Below, piece after piece: positions 13,976-26,703 of a DNA stretch of 64,000 bases. The stretch covers positions 259,501-323,500 of the forward strand of contig NW_026111612.1 of the NCBI RefSeq assembly GCF_024679095.1. Direction: 5' to 3'. Position 1 is the first letter of the stretch. Each line of letters opens with the position of its first letter. The notes under the pieces are model-generated. The model saw only the letters and a list, made by a program, of their open reading frames with translations, was not told the DNA's origin and did no database searches. A program made the translations under genes and the position numbers. This stretch comes from Eriocheir sinensis (taxonomy: Eukaryota; Arthropoda; Malacostraca; Decapoda; Varunidae).

Positions 13976-14790
13976 AGCTCCAGGATAACAGTAATTTTTT
14001 TTTATATGCCTATAACCAGAAACTTCTATCGACACCACAAATGATTCAATTCTTCATTTTAGTTCCTACAGATGACATCACCAAGCTTCAGGAAGGAAGC
14101 AAAAAGCATCACTACAATTCAATGAAGAAAATGTAAAAAGTCGTGCGCAGCAGGAGGATGTCAACATACCAATACCACATGAGAAACGCTCACTATCCAC
14201 CACAGGGCAGAGAAAGACCTGAGATATGTACCAGGCGCACCAGTGAAAGCCAAATCCGTGTATATCACAACGGACGGGTTAAGTACTGAATACAACATGG
14301 ATGGCTGCAATGCAAACTCTTCAACAAAGATCGTGTAAACCGTAGAGGTGGGTGGTGTCGCCGCTTTTGTCCAAAAGCTATTTGCAACCCTGACAGAACA
14401 CTAGGAGACAGTAGAGTTGAACATTTGTACGTGCGAGTAAAACGTGCCAAGGTCGAAATTTAAATATATCTGTCACCTACAGGCCTCGGGGCATCCTCGA
14501 TGCTGTTGATGCAGCGTTTAAAGGCGATCACTTAATAACGGCGACTCGCTGATATTAAGGAACTTTAACCTCCCATATCGACTGGAACTGTCAGGTACAG
14601 AAGGCGAGTCATAAATTGATCAAATTTTTTGAAGAGGTATCTAAGCCAAATGGTTCCTGAAGACCAACTCGACAAAATAACGCCACAAGACCTTGTTATA
14701 ACGACCCAAGTCAGTTAACCTGAAAGATAATATGTCACGACGGAGAACACCTCGGTTCTTGCGATCATAAATTAGTGCGCGTCGGCATTA

Positions 14791-15020
14791 TGTAGTGCGG
14801 CGACGGCCTGATGAACAGCCTCCATAACCCGCACTTAGCCAGGGGTACCTCTTTGGTGACTCGGTAAGGAGGTGGCTCTCCCGTCACGCTGGTCGCGGAG
14901 TTCAATCCCAGGCAACCGGGGAATACCCTCACTCTTGATTAATTTCTCGTGTTATTTCGATACGCAGAGGCCGTCTGTTGAGAAATAGGAAAGATGGAAA
15001 AAGAAGCTCGCGGGGCATTA
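14791..15020 (+). mobile_element. tRNA-headed SINE unit 1
   Basis: Contains 'gactcggtaaggaggtggct' (box-A-like) and 'ggagttcaatccc' (box-B-like), as expected for an RNA polymerase III-transcribed tRNA-derived head, then a body ending in 'gaagctcgcggggcattaca'. It is about 85-90% similar by eye to the unit at 15204-15426. Confidence 0.7.
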
Positions 15021-15203
15021 CAGTGGTGGCATGGTGGGCATCCTCTCTGCAGTTCTGTTGAGCTTCCCCGAAGGGGAGTAACAGGTAGGATGGCCCATCT
15101 CCGGGGTTGATAGAAAATGGGAATGTTGGGTATGTCTAAAGGACGCGTTGTGGAGTTATGTCTCAAGGGTTATCCTTTTGAGAATTAATCTACATGGAAG
15201 CCG

Positions 15204-15426
15204 TGTAGTGCGAGCAGCCTGATGAACAAACCTCCCATAACCCACTTAGCCAGTGGGGTACCTCTTTTGGCCGACTCGGTGAGGTGGCTCTCTGTCACTG
15301 GTCGCGGAGGTTCCAATCAGGCAGCCGGGGAATACCCTCGCTGCGTTAATTTCTCGTGTTGACTCGATACACGCAGAGGCCGTGTTGAGAAATAGGAAGG
15401 ATGGAAGAAAGCTCGTCGGGGCATTA
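15204..15426 (+). mobile_element. tRNA-headed SINE unit 2
   Basis: Repeats unit 1 from 'tgtagtgcgagcagcctgat' to 'gggcattac', with box-A-like 'ccgactcggtgaggtggct' and box-B-like 'ggaggttccaatcag'. The 183 bp between the units (15021-15203) may be the 3' part of unit 1. GCATTA stands before the insertion (14785-14790), at the end of unit 1 and at 15421-15426, a possible target duplication. Confidence 0.7.
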
Positions 15427-16523
15427 CAATTAGAGCTCAAACATCGGTGACTGAAAATAAAAGCAAAAAGTGCCCAATTTCAAAAATAACTTCGGCAGAA
15501 ATCCGACGAAACAAATGCAGCTATCAGATGACGGCAATGTGAAGGACGCGTGGCTAATTTAAAAAAATCATGCCTCACTCAGAAGAACACATTCGTTCCT
15601 TTGCTGTGAGAAAGCGAAAGTAACACTAATAAGCCACCTTGGTTTTAATAGCAAAATTAAACACTCAGTCAAAGGAGAAAACTGTTTTACAGGCTAAAAG
15701 CAAGAACGCCCAAAACATTGAACTTTATCATGATACTTGGTGACGAGTAAAAGATTAGGATGTCAGGCAAATCAGATATGAAGAAGAAAATATTGCGGCC
15801 AACTGTAAAAAATAATCCGAAATCGCTCGTCAGTTACATAGACAATAAAGGCGATCAGAAGTGAAATTGGACCTTAACAAGTGACAGTCCACTAGTGACG
15901 ACAGCCAACACGTTGCAAACCTCCAAGCGATTTTTCCTCAGTGTTTAATACTAACAGTCCTCCACCACTACCACCAACACCAGTACCAATGTAAATCCCG
16001 AGCATGCATTGCCTAACTTTGAAATAACGATGAAGTCCCTTAAAGCCCTCGAATCGCAAAACAAATGAGTCCTGGACCTGACAAGAGCACTATCCTACAC
16101 TGCTTAAAGAAACAAGAGCAAAATGCTCTCCTCCCCTCACCAGCCGTATTCAATATGTCCTTGCAACAAGGAATCGTCCCTTCAGTTGAAAAAGACTAAC
16201 GTGACACCGATTTTTAAGAAGACAAAAAATTATGGAAATTATAGGCCCGTGGTCCAGCTTCGGTTGGGTAAGCTACTTGAGAGCATAATTAGAGTCAAAA
16301 TTGTGAGTTACCTTGAAAGCCACTCGTGGTGAGACTCACAACATGGCTTCAGCCAACAAAAGATCCTGCCCTATATCAAACCTGCGGCCTTTTATAAGAC
16401 CTCTTTCCAGTTTATGGCCGTAATCAAATCACTGGACGTAGGCTATCTTGATTTCTCGAAGTACCAGTACCCATTTTTTTTATCCTAATGCCGTCTGATG
16501 AAATTCCTAAATAAATTTTCCTG

Positions 16524-16530
<7 letters not shown>

Positions 16531-16608
<78 letters not shown>

Positions 16609-16624
16609 TCTCTAACTCTCTCTC
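16531..16624. repeat. (CT)n microsatellite
   Basis: CT alternation with minor interruptions near 16604-16624. Confidence 0.97.
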
Positions 16625-17689
16625 CCTGAATAGAAGTGAATATTTTTCGATAAAAATAATAGCATATGTATACGTAGTTATTATGGATGTACTCATAGTC
16701 TATGCTTAATAACAATATATATTAGTATCCTAAAAAAGATTCGGACATGAAGAATCTCAATAAATCCAATGATAGAATAATGGAGACAGGGCTATGATGG
16801 AAAAGCAGGAGAGGAAAATGGTGGGGCTTGGAAGACGGTCAGCGAGGGCAGTGACTCAGCACCGAGCACAACATTCAAGGCTTACGGCCGTACCATAAGG
16901 CAACCTCCTCGACTATAGAAGCTCTTCGGTCAATTTCTCTGTAATCTTCCGAGCTTGTTACACCGTAAACAAGGAAGGTGTTGAGGGTGAAATTGTTGGA
17001 ATCTGGCGAGGGGCGAATAGGCATCTTCGTTAGCCCCTTCTTTATGTTGATGCATCAGTTCTGCATTTCTCTCATTAATATAGTAATAAATGATCCAGGA
17101 ATTATAATAAAACGTATTTGATCTAATATAGATCTGCAAAAGTTTTTTAAATAAATTATTTAAAATGTTGTTTGAATGAGGTTGTATCGTGATTTTAACC
17201 CTTGCCCGAGTTGCCGTGTCAACACACGCCTCCTTGGTCAACTCAAGGAGCTAGTGAGTCTTTCCTATAGCCCCGATGGGGCTCAAGCACTTTTCTAACG
17301 GCCCTTGCTTACGACGGGATGGTAGCGAGGGTGAAATGACAACGCCGGGCACATCATGGACTCCCTGGCTGTATTACGTGGAGAGAGGTGAAACAGGGGT
17401 GCTGACGTCACTCCCAATCCTGGGAGCTCCTCTACCCTCAAAGACAGATCCTTCATAGAATTACATGATTGCATCATATAATTAAATGTAAACAGTAGTT
17501 ATAACTCATTTAGAATCAGTTAATAGTTTACAATATGAGGGAGAGAGGGTGGCGGCGATGATGAGGCATCAGTAATCCCGCCAGCCGCCTAAAATGACTT
17601 GATGAAATGGAAGAATGGAGGAAAGAGAGGAAGAGGAAGAGAGAGGAAGGAGGAGTTGGTGAAGGATGAATGGATTAAGAGCAGGAGTT
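16625..17689. other. no recognised feature
   Basis: Mixed sequence with short open frames only. The stretch 17258-17460 is GC-richer than its surroundings, but no gene, SINE head or repeat partner was seen. Confidence 0.4.
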
Positions 17690-18420
17690 TTGTCTTTCAG
17701 TTCTACTTTCTTTCATTTCTTCTCTCATTTCCTCTTTCTTTAATAATATCTTTGCATTACTTTCATTCAATTCTTCGCCACATATCTCTTTTCTATCTTT
17801 AATCTTAATTTCCTCTCAATTTCTTCTCTCCTGTTTGTCGTAGCCTGTCATTCATTCTAGTCTTTAATTTTCCTCATTTCTTTCGTTCACTTTTTTTCTT
17901 GCTTTCCTTTCTTCTCGTCTTTCATATTCTCTCATCTCTCAGATCATCCCATTTCTATCATCTACTCATGTCTCATATTTTTCGTTTGATATTTTATTTC
18001 TTCTGAGCATCCATTTTTTCTCCCATTTCTTCTCTTCTTATATTTTTTCCATTTATTTCTCCAGTTTCTTCTCGTTTCATGTCTTCCCAGTTCTTTCTTC
18101 AGGATCATCACATCATTTCACTTCCCACACTATGAATATCTCTTGCCTCTTCTAAACGTTTGGTGGCATGGTTTCCTTCACACATTGGCCTCATATCCTC
18201 TCCTTATCTTCCCGTCTTCTTAACACTATCTTCCAACTAATACTTCGCCTCACCCTTTCCTTTTTTTCTTCCCGTCCTCATAAAACTATCACCAGAATCT
18301 GCGCCTCATCCTCTTATATTTTTCCTGTCGTTTTTTACACTCAACTAAAAATTCACCTCATCCTCTCCTTTTCTTCTTCCCGTTTCTTTATATTTCATTC
18401 TCCACACGCGTTGACGAGTG
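17690..18420. repeat. pyrimidine-rich tract
   Basis: The plus strand is dominated by TTTCTTCTC-type sequence over about 730 bp. Open frames here are compositional. Confidence 0.85.
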
Positions 18421-18469
18421 TTTGAAGGGGAAACAAAACTAAACACGACGGAGAGTGGGAATTTGTGTT

Positions 18470-18605
18470 GAGGGCCGGAAAAAAAGTGAGGAGAGGAAAA
18501 GGAGCGGGAGGAGGAGGAAAAGGAGGAAGAGAAAGATGAGGCGGAGGAAGATGAGGAAGAGGAAGAGGAGGAGGAGGTGGAAGGAAGGAAGAGTGAGGGA
18601 AGTAG
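18470..18605. repeat. purine-rich (GGA/AGA) tract
   Basis: Degenerate GGA, AGA and GAA repeats, followed at 18655-18740 by a TTC/TCC tract of the opposite polarity, so the two could pair. Confidence 0.9.
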
Positions 18606-18772
18606 ATGAAGGGGAGAGACTAATAAAGAAATGGAAAATCAAATATATTTTACGTTTTCTTCATTTTGTCATTACTTCCTCCTTCTTCTTCCTCTTCCCC
18701 ATTCTCTTCTTCCTCCTCCTCCTACTCCTTTTTTTAAACCACATGCTCTTTCCTCTCTGGTAACATTCATTC

Positions 18773-18774
<2 letters not shown>

Positions 18775-18853
<79 letters not shown>
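18775..18853. repeat. (AC)n microsatellite
   Basis: About 39 uninterrupted AC units. Confidence 0.98.
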
Positions 18854-18857
<4 letters not shown>

Positions 18858-18897
18858 ATACTTTATAGTAGAAAAGGTGAGGACAACTAATGTTACC

Positions 18898-19060
18898 AAG
18901 AAGAGGAAGGAGAGGAAGAAGAAGAGGAGGAGGAGGAAAAAAAACAAGAAAGAATCAGGAGGAGGAGGGGGAGGAGGAGGAGGACGAGGAGGAGGAGGAG
19001 GAGGAGGAGGAGACGGAGGAGGAGGAGGAGGATTAGGAGGAGGAAGAAAATGGAACGAAT
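18898..19060. repeat. (GGA)n-rich tract
   Basis: GGA/AGA trinucleotides, almost pure GGA at 18958-19042. Confidence 0.95.
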
Positions 19061-19129
19061 GGATGTAATTATATGAAGTGGGATTTTGGGAACCGAGAGG
19101 AGAAAATGGAGAAGAGAGGAGAGGAGGAG

Positions 19130-19580
19130 GAGAAAGAGATGAGAAGAATATTTTTGGAAGGAACATGAGTTACCTGACAGTACAGAAGCTATGAGGAGGA
19201 AGAAGAGGAGGAGGAGGATGAGTATTAGGAGATTGAGGTGAGTATATTAATTTTTGAAGGAACATGATTTACCTGACAGTTCAGAAGCTATGAGGAGGAA
19301 GAAGAGGAGGAGGAGGAGGAGGAGGAGGAGGAGGAAAAAGAGGTGAATAGAATATTTTGGAAGGAACATGAGTTACCTGGCAGTACAGAAGCTAGGAGGA
19401 AGAAGAAGAGGAGGAGGAGGAGGAGGTTGAGGAGGAGGAGAAAGAGGTGAGTAGAATACTTTTGGAAGGAACACAGGTTACCTGACAGTACAACAGCTAG
19501 GAGGAGGAAGAAGAGGAGGAGGAGGAGGAGAAAGAGGTGAGAAGAATAGTTTTGGAAGGAACATGGGTTACCTGACATCT
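19130..19580 (+). repeat. 90-105 bp minisatellite, left part
   Basis: Units begin with GGAAGGAACATGAGTTACCT or close variants at about 19156, 19256, 19359, 19464 and 19554; each continues with 'gacagtacagaagctaggag' and a GGA-rich tail ending in a 'gaggtgagaagaata' motif. The last unit is broken after 'acctgaca' at 19580. Confidence 0.9.
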
Positions 19581-21419
19581 AGCATCTGGCATCTAGCCAA
19601 AACATCTCCTCAACTTCACTTCTTCATCTTTCCCTCCACTCCTCAGTCCTGACAGCAACACTGCCGTCTCATCTATCTCAAAGGCTGAACTCTTCTCTCA
19701 AACTTTTCTAAAAACTCCACTCTGGACGATTCTGGGCATATTCCCCTCTGACTCCTTTATGCCTGTTATAAGATTCTTCAAAATGATGTTTTCTATGCCC
19801 TCTCTGGCCTCAATCCTCAGAAGGCTTATGGACCTGATGGAGTGCCTCCTATTGTCCTTAAAAACTGTGCCTCCGTGCTGTCACCTGCCTGGTCAAACTC
19901 TTTCGCCTCTGCCTGTCAGCATCTACCTTCCCTTCTTGCTGGAAGTATGCCTTCATACAGCTTATGCCTAAGAAGGGTGACCGCTCCAATCCCTCAAACT
20001 ACCGTCCTGTTGCTTTACTTTCTTGTCTATCTAAAGCTTTTGAATCAATCCTTAACCGGAAGATTCAAAAGCACCTTTCCACTTCTGACCTTCTATCTGA
20101 TCGCCAGTATGGGTTCCGCAAAGGGCGTTCTACTGGTGATCTCCTAACTCTTAACTGTCTCTTGGTCATCCTCTCTTAGCCGTTTCGGTGAAACCTTTGC
20201 TATTGCGCTGGACATATCAAAAGCTTTTGATAGGGTCTGGCACAAATCTTCTTTCAAACTACCCTCATACGGTTTCTATCCTTCTCTCTGTACCTTTATC
20301 TCAGTTTCCTTTCTGACCGTTCTATTTCTGCCGTGGTAGACGGTCACTGTTCTTCCTACATCTATTAACAGTGGTGTCCCACAGGGTTCTGTCCTATCTC
20401 CACTCTTTTCTGTTGTTCATTGATGATCTTCTTTCCAAAACGAACTGTCCTATCCATTCCTACGCCGATGATTCCACTCTGCATTACTCAACTTCTTTTA
20501 ATAGAGACCCACCCTACAGGAACTTAACGACTCAAGGCTGGAGGCTGCAGGGCAACAGCCTCAGACCTTAGTATTATTTCCGATTGGGGCAAGAAGAACC
20601 TGGTGTCCTTCAACGCCTCTAAAACACAGTTTCTCCACCTATCCACTCGACACAATCTTCCAAACAAATATCCCCTATTCTTTGACAACACCCAGCTATC
20701 ACCCTCCTCAACACTAAAATCCTCGGTCTATCCTTAACTCAAAATCTCAAATGGAAACTTCATATCTCATCTCTTACTAAATCAGCTTCCTCGAGGCTGG
20801 GCGTTCTGTACCGTCTCCGCCAGTTCTTCTCCCCTGCACAGTTGCTATCCATATACAGGGGCCTTGTCCGCCCTCGTATGGAGTATGCATCTCATGTGTG
20901 GGGGGGCTCCACTCACACAGCTCTTCTGGACAGAGTCTGGAAGTATGCTCTTCGTCTCATCAGCTCTCCTCCTCATACTGATAGTCTTCTACCTCTTAAA
21001 TTCCGCCGCAATGGTGCCTCTCTTTCTATCTTCTATCGATATTTCCACATGACTGCTCTTCTGACCTTGCTAACTGCATGCCTCCCCCTCCCATGGCCCC
21101 TTCGCACTCGACTTTCTACTCATGCTCATCCCTATACTGTCCAAACCCCTTATGCAAGAGTTAACCAGCATCTTCACTCTTTCATCCCTCACGCTGGTAA
21201 ACTCTGGAATAATCTTCCTTCATCTGTATTTCCTCCTGCCTACGACTTAAACTCTTTCAAGAGGAGGGTATCAGGACACCTCTCCTCCCGTATTTAATCT
21301 TGCTTTCGGCCACCTCTTTTGTTTCTTTTTTGGGAGCAGCGAGTAGCGGGCTTTTTTTTTATTATTGTTTTCTTTTTTGTGTGTGCCCTTGAGCTGCCTC
21401 CATTGTTGTAAAAAAAAAA
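19581..21419 (+). mobile_element. jockey/I-like LINE, 5'-truncated copy inserted in a minisatellite (subfamily 1)
   Basis: Begins in the linker before the reverse transcriptase (coding HLAKNISST-like sequence), then gives KGDRSNPSNYRPVALLSCLS, the DRQYGFRKGRSTGDLL block, the ALDISKAFDR box, the SYADDSTLHYSTSFNR box near 20457, and the C-terminal WNNLPSSVFPPAYDLNSFKR. Several one- or two-base indels break the frame. The 3' end carries 'gagcagcgagtagcgggc' near 21333, 'cccttgagctgcctcc' and a short poly(A). Residues SKTNCPIH place it with the copies at 39781 and 61046. Confidence 0.92.
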
Positions 21420-21541
21420 GTACAGAAGCTAGGAGGAAGAAAGAAGAGGAGGAGGAGGAGGAGGAAGAGGTGAGAAGAATATTTTTGGAAGGAGCATGAG
21501 TTACGTGACAGTATAGAAGCTAGGAGGAAGAAGAAGAGGAG

Positions 21542-21545
<4 letters not shown>
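21420..21545 (+). repeat. 90-105 bp minisatellite, right part
   Basis: Resumes with 'gtacagaagctaggaggaag', exactly the sequence expected after the 'acctgaca' at 19580, and contains a further unit starting at 21487. The 27 bp left of the LINE plus 67 bp right of it rebuild one unit of 94 bp. Confidence 0.9.

Positions 21546-21584
<39 letters not shown>
21546..21584. repeat. (GA)n microsatellite
   Basis: About 19 GA units directly joined to the minisatellite. Confidence 0.96.
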
Positions 21585-21586
<2 letters not shown>

Positions 21587-21644
21587 ACTTATTTACATAC
21601 ATTTCTTTTGTTGTCTGCTCTTTGTTGTTTCTCCTTTATCCTTG

Positions 21645-21645
<1 letters not shown>

Positions 21646-21721
<76 letters not shown>

Positions 21722-21735
21722 TATTGTTATTGTTA

Positions 21736-21812
<77 letters not shown>
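21646..21812. repeat. (ATT)n microsatellite, about 165 bp
   Basis: ATT units with a short TTG/TTA variant patch at 21716-21740. Confidence 0.98.
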
Positions 21813-22162
21813 GCTATTATCACTATCATCATTTATTTTCCCTCACCATCACAATGTCTGCATATAAATATTCACATCACTCAATAGTCACTGTTACGGT
21901 CCCGTGGTCATAAACATATTTAATTTGCGTATTCAAGCTGATTTCCCATAACGTATCTTCCCATATCAGTCTATCTATATTTATTTATTTATCTGTCAAT
22001 CTATCTATCTATCTACGTATTAGAGTTTGTTGCTGTCTCTCCGTTTATTAGTGTATATATTTATATTTTTAGTTAAGTGCACGCCGCTGTCTCTAAGGCA
22101 ATATTTTATCACATATGCATGTGTTTATCTATTCGCTTATCAACCTAGCCTATTTATACATT
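21813..22162. other. AT-rich spacer between microsatellites
   Basis: Includes short TCTA-like (CTATCTAT) repeats near 21990-22015. No gene seen. Confidence 0.5.
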
Positions 22163-22842
<680 letters not shown>

Positions 22843-23084
22843 CTACCGCTACTACTACTACTACTCGTACTACTAGTACTACTACTACTACTACTACTAC
22901 TACTTTTTTTTTTTACTACATCTCCTTCCATTAGAGTTGCGTTGTGAGAGGTGTCTTTTCTCATAAATTATCCTTTCACAAAGCAATTCATTATTTACCC
23001 ATAATGACTGTAAACAACCATCTTTATTTAATATTACTACTACTACTACTACTACTGCACTATACTACTACTACTACTGCACTA

Positions 23085-23117
<33 letters not shown>

Positions 23118-23256
23118 AACTACTACTATTACTACTATTACTACTACTACTATGTGCTACTACTACCATTACTACTACTACTACTATGGACTACTACTAC
23201 CACTACTACTACTACCACTACTACTACTACTACTACTACTGCTACTACTACTATGA

Positions 23257-23323
<67 letters not shown>

Positions 23324-23340
23324 TAACAACTACTACTACC
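22843..23340. repeat. (ACT)n arrays flanking a dispersed cassette
   Basis: ACT triplets fill 22843-22903 and 23035-23340, with interruptions such as ACC, ATT and GCACT. The unique piece between them (22922-23035) has a partner at 26450-26575. Confidence 0.95.
22922..23035 (+). repeat. dispersed cassette inside ACT repeats, copy 1
   Basis: Contains 'attagagttgcgttgtgag', 'cctttcacaaagcaattcat' and 'caaccatctttatttaatat' in that order, as does 26450-26575. Both copies have ACT arrays on both sides. Confidence 0.85.
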
Positions 23341-25196
23341 ACTACTACCATTCTTACATTCTAACACTATCATTATTAACATCTACATATTCTCGTTACC
23401 ATTTCAAACACTATTATCTACACGTCACCCATCGGTAACTACAAAAAACAAACACTTTTCACTATTCAAACAAAAGTAACCATCCCTTGTCCACTAACCT
23501 CATTTATTATTAACACCGAAATCATCAATACTGTTTATTTCCAAACTATCAATCTACCACCCTAGGGGAAAAAGACAATGGCAGTACATTAACAGATTCA
23601 CAAAGTAATCGTAAGAGTTTCAGAAAGTCGCGAATGTTTTTCCATCCCTCAAATATTGCCTTTCCCTTCCTTTGGGGGTTACTGGAGGGAAAATGTTATT
23701 GAAAAAGAATATTAAAAGTCTTTTCAGCCTACGCCCTCCACCTCCCTCCCCTTCTTTCTCTCCTTTTTTGTCCTCCTACAACAAACAGAGAGGAGGAGGA
23801 GGGAGGAAGAAGAGGAGAAGGAAAGGTAGTGAACAAAAGAATGAAAGGAGGAATAATGATAATATAAACAAGTATCATAAAAAAATCCGAAAAGCCAAAA
23901 TTGCACTCCAAATTGAGTAAAAAATCCACACTTCAGAGGCTCGACTCCCCCCTACCCCATGGTGCCAGGGGTGAGGCCTTATTGGCGTAATGAAATATAA
24001 TGCAGCAGTTCTCCAAACACTCAATTAGGGAAAAAACGGATTAAGGTCTTTTATGGTAATTTGAGCCACCACTATTTTTTTTTAATTGTCTTTAATTTAT
24101 TTTCCAGCGTTTTTTGTTAGAGTTGCTTCCTTTTTCTTAATTGGCCTCTGCATTTTTCCATTGTTGTCCTTTTCACTTTTTTTTCTATTGTATCCTTTGA
24201 ACATCTTTTCTATTTCAATTTTATGCCTTTTATTACTTCTTTTTTATAGGATGAATCTAATTACATAATCAAAACTACACTTTTCTACCTCGATATATTT
24301 TGTCTGTTGTACTTTTTTTTTTCAGCGGAACTATTCGTATGCTGATTTCACTACATTTTCTTCTTCGGCTGAATGTTTTTTTTACTCTGAAACAGAAAAT
24401 ACTGGTCCCTTATATATACAGCTGTACCACTTCGCCTTATTCTATCCTCGTTTTTTATCTGGTGTATTATTTTGGTAATACGTAGTGTTCACATGCTTCA
24501 TCCTTTTAATTTAACTTTCTATATTGAATTTGTTGGAGTAATTTACTTATGGCGTCATAACACCTCTCCTACCTCCTTATGTTATTTTTTGTATTGTATA
24601 TTTAAAAGGAATAAATATGCAAGGTGTTCTCATTCCACTATTTTGATTTTCCCAGCGATTTTTTACCGGAAGAATATATCCATTTTAATTTCATTCCACT
24701 CTCTATTTCTTGTGCTCCAATACCTATTTTCACATTTTTTAAGCAGAAGATAAATATGGTCATTACTCCAACTCCTTTATTTCCAGACCAATACTCTGTT
24801 GTTTGCTTAATAGCCAAGGAATATACATTGCTACTGATTGGATTTTTTTTTTACGTCCCTTTTATTTCAACCTTCAGGAGAAAGAATGTGTATTGAAACA
24901 CGTGTCGGCGAGAAGCAGATACCTTACACACTTGTATTTCTATGTTATATTACGCAAACCTGCTACGTTTTTTACCTCTCTAACTTTCTTACTCACCTAC
25001 TCGTTGCTTTTCTCTTTTTGCATCAGGTCATAAGAGTAGACAATCTAGTCTCGTTTGCTCATACATTTTTTTCTAATTATTCTTCATGAAACAGCAACAA
25101 ACATTTTCAGTTTTCCTTTTCTTTCCTCTTTTTTGTCACCATCCAGTTTACACCCAACTGTTCTCGTTAGTATCAACTAAGAAGCATAAAAGTGCC

Positions 25197-25198
<2 letters not shown>
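23341..25198. other. T-rich, AT-rich DNA without a recognised gene
   Basis: Long T-rich runs give several frames of 60-90 codons with no recognised domain. A purine/pyrimidine pair (pyrimidines near 23728-23775, GGA-rich near 23790-23850) could fold back. Nothing else is supported. Confidence 0.4.

Positions 25199-25262
<64 letters not shown>
25199..25262. repeat. (GT)n microsatellite
   Basis: About 32 GT units on the left flank of a minus-strand SINE. Confidence 0.98.
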
Positions 25263-25264
<2 letters not shown>

Positions 25265-25522
25265 TTCACCACGGCCTGATCACGAGTTGGACTCGCTTTT
25301 GCCAGCAGGTACCCTCACGACGTGAGCAAGTGCTCATTACTGTCAATCTCTGGGTACTTCTAGGACTTCGCACAACATACCCATCCCCCTTGCTCAAGGG
25401 GGGACACTAACCACTCCTAGTCAACGGAAAGAATCCGGCCTGAGTGGGGCTCGAACCGCCGCCTGTTTGGCCGTAAAGCCTTGCAGCGTGGCGCTCTAAC
25501 CGACTGAGCTACCGGAGCGGTA
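25263..25522 (-). mobile_element. tRNA-headed SINE
   Basis: On the minus strand the head reads CGGTAGCTCAGTCGGTTAGA (box A) followed about 45 bp later by GGCGGTTCGAGCCCC (box B), very close to a genuine tRNA. The body then continues for about 170 bp to 25263. A structural tRNA is unlikely because the acceptor arms do not pair. GT repeats lie on both sides. Confidence 0.8.
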
Positions 25523-25534
25523 GTGTGTGTGTGC

Positions 25535-25601
<67 letters not shown>

Positions 25602-25618
25602 GTGTGTGTGTGTGTGTT
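25523..25618. repeat. (GT)n microsatellite, imperfect
   Basis: GT units with small interruptions (GTGCGTGAG near 25531, TTT near 25599). Confidence 0.96.
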
Positions 25619-25660
25619 TCAGTAATATGATTTTTCGCCCTAAATGAACTCAGTTCCTTG

Positions 25661-26307
<647 letters not shown>

Positions 26308-26334
26308 TACTACTACTACTGCTATTACTACTAT

Positions 26335-26368
<34 letters not shown>

Positions 26369-26397
26369 GCTACTATTACTACCACTAGTACTACTAT

Positions 26398-26441
<44 letters not shown>
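26308..26441. repeat. (ACT)n microsatellite
   Basis: ACT triplets with GCT, ATT and AGT variants. Confidence 0.96.
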
Positions 26442-26449
26442 TAAGTAGG

Positions 26450-26575
26450 CCTCCATCTATTAGAGTTGCGTTGTGAGCGGTATATTTTCTCATATCCTTT
26501 CACAAAGCAATTCATTGGCCCCACCCCGCCAATGACTGTGGCCGACAACCATCTTTATTTAATATTACAAACTTT
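26450..26575 (+). repeat. dispersed cassette inside ACT repeats, copy 2
   Basis: Matches 22922-23035 ('attagagttgcgttgtgag', 'cctttcacaaagcaattcat', 'caaccatctttatttaatat') with a different 15-20 bp segment around 26517. ACT triplets resume at 26641-26703. Confidence 0.85.
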
Positions 26576-26703
26576 ACTAAACATTTTATTTTTAAGCTAA
26601 CAGAGCTTGTGGTTGATACGACTATCAACCACCGTCGCCAACTACTGTTACTATTACTACCACTAGTACTACTATTACTAGTACTACTACTACTACTACT
26701 ACT

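Larger units (their letters stand above)
14003..16460 (+). pseudogene. CR1-like LINE, decayed copy, split by SINE units
   Basis: Collinear with the minus copy at 10561-13975: shared DNA landmarks include 'cttctatcgacaccacaaat' near 14026, 'agatcgtgtaaaccgtagag' near 14328, 'gagctcaaacatcggtgact' near 15434, 'gtgacaccgatttttaagaa' near 16200 and 'aggctatcttgatttctcga' near 16439. Translated pieces include LKKTNVTPIFKKTKNYGNYR, the start of the reverse transcriptase. A segment around 14065-14265 is absent from the other copy, and 14791-15426 is a later SINE insertion. Truncated near 16460, before the catalytic YADD block. Heavily decayed. Confidence 0.8.

Noticed and set aside
19130..19580. CRISPR-like array
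   Set aside because: Units are contiguous minisatellite copies with GGA-rich tails and no unique spacers; the DNA is eukaryotic.
25440..25522. Functional tRNA gene on the minus strand
   Set aside because: Boxes A and B are good but the acceptor stem does not pair and a SINE body follows.
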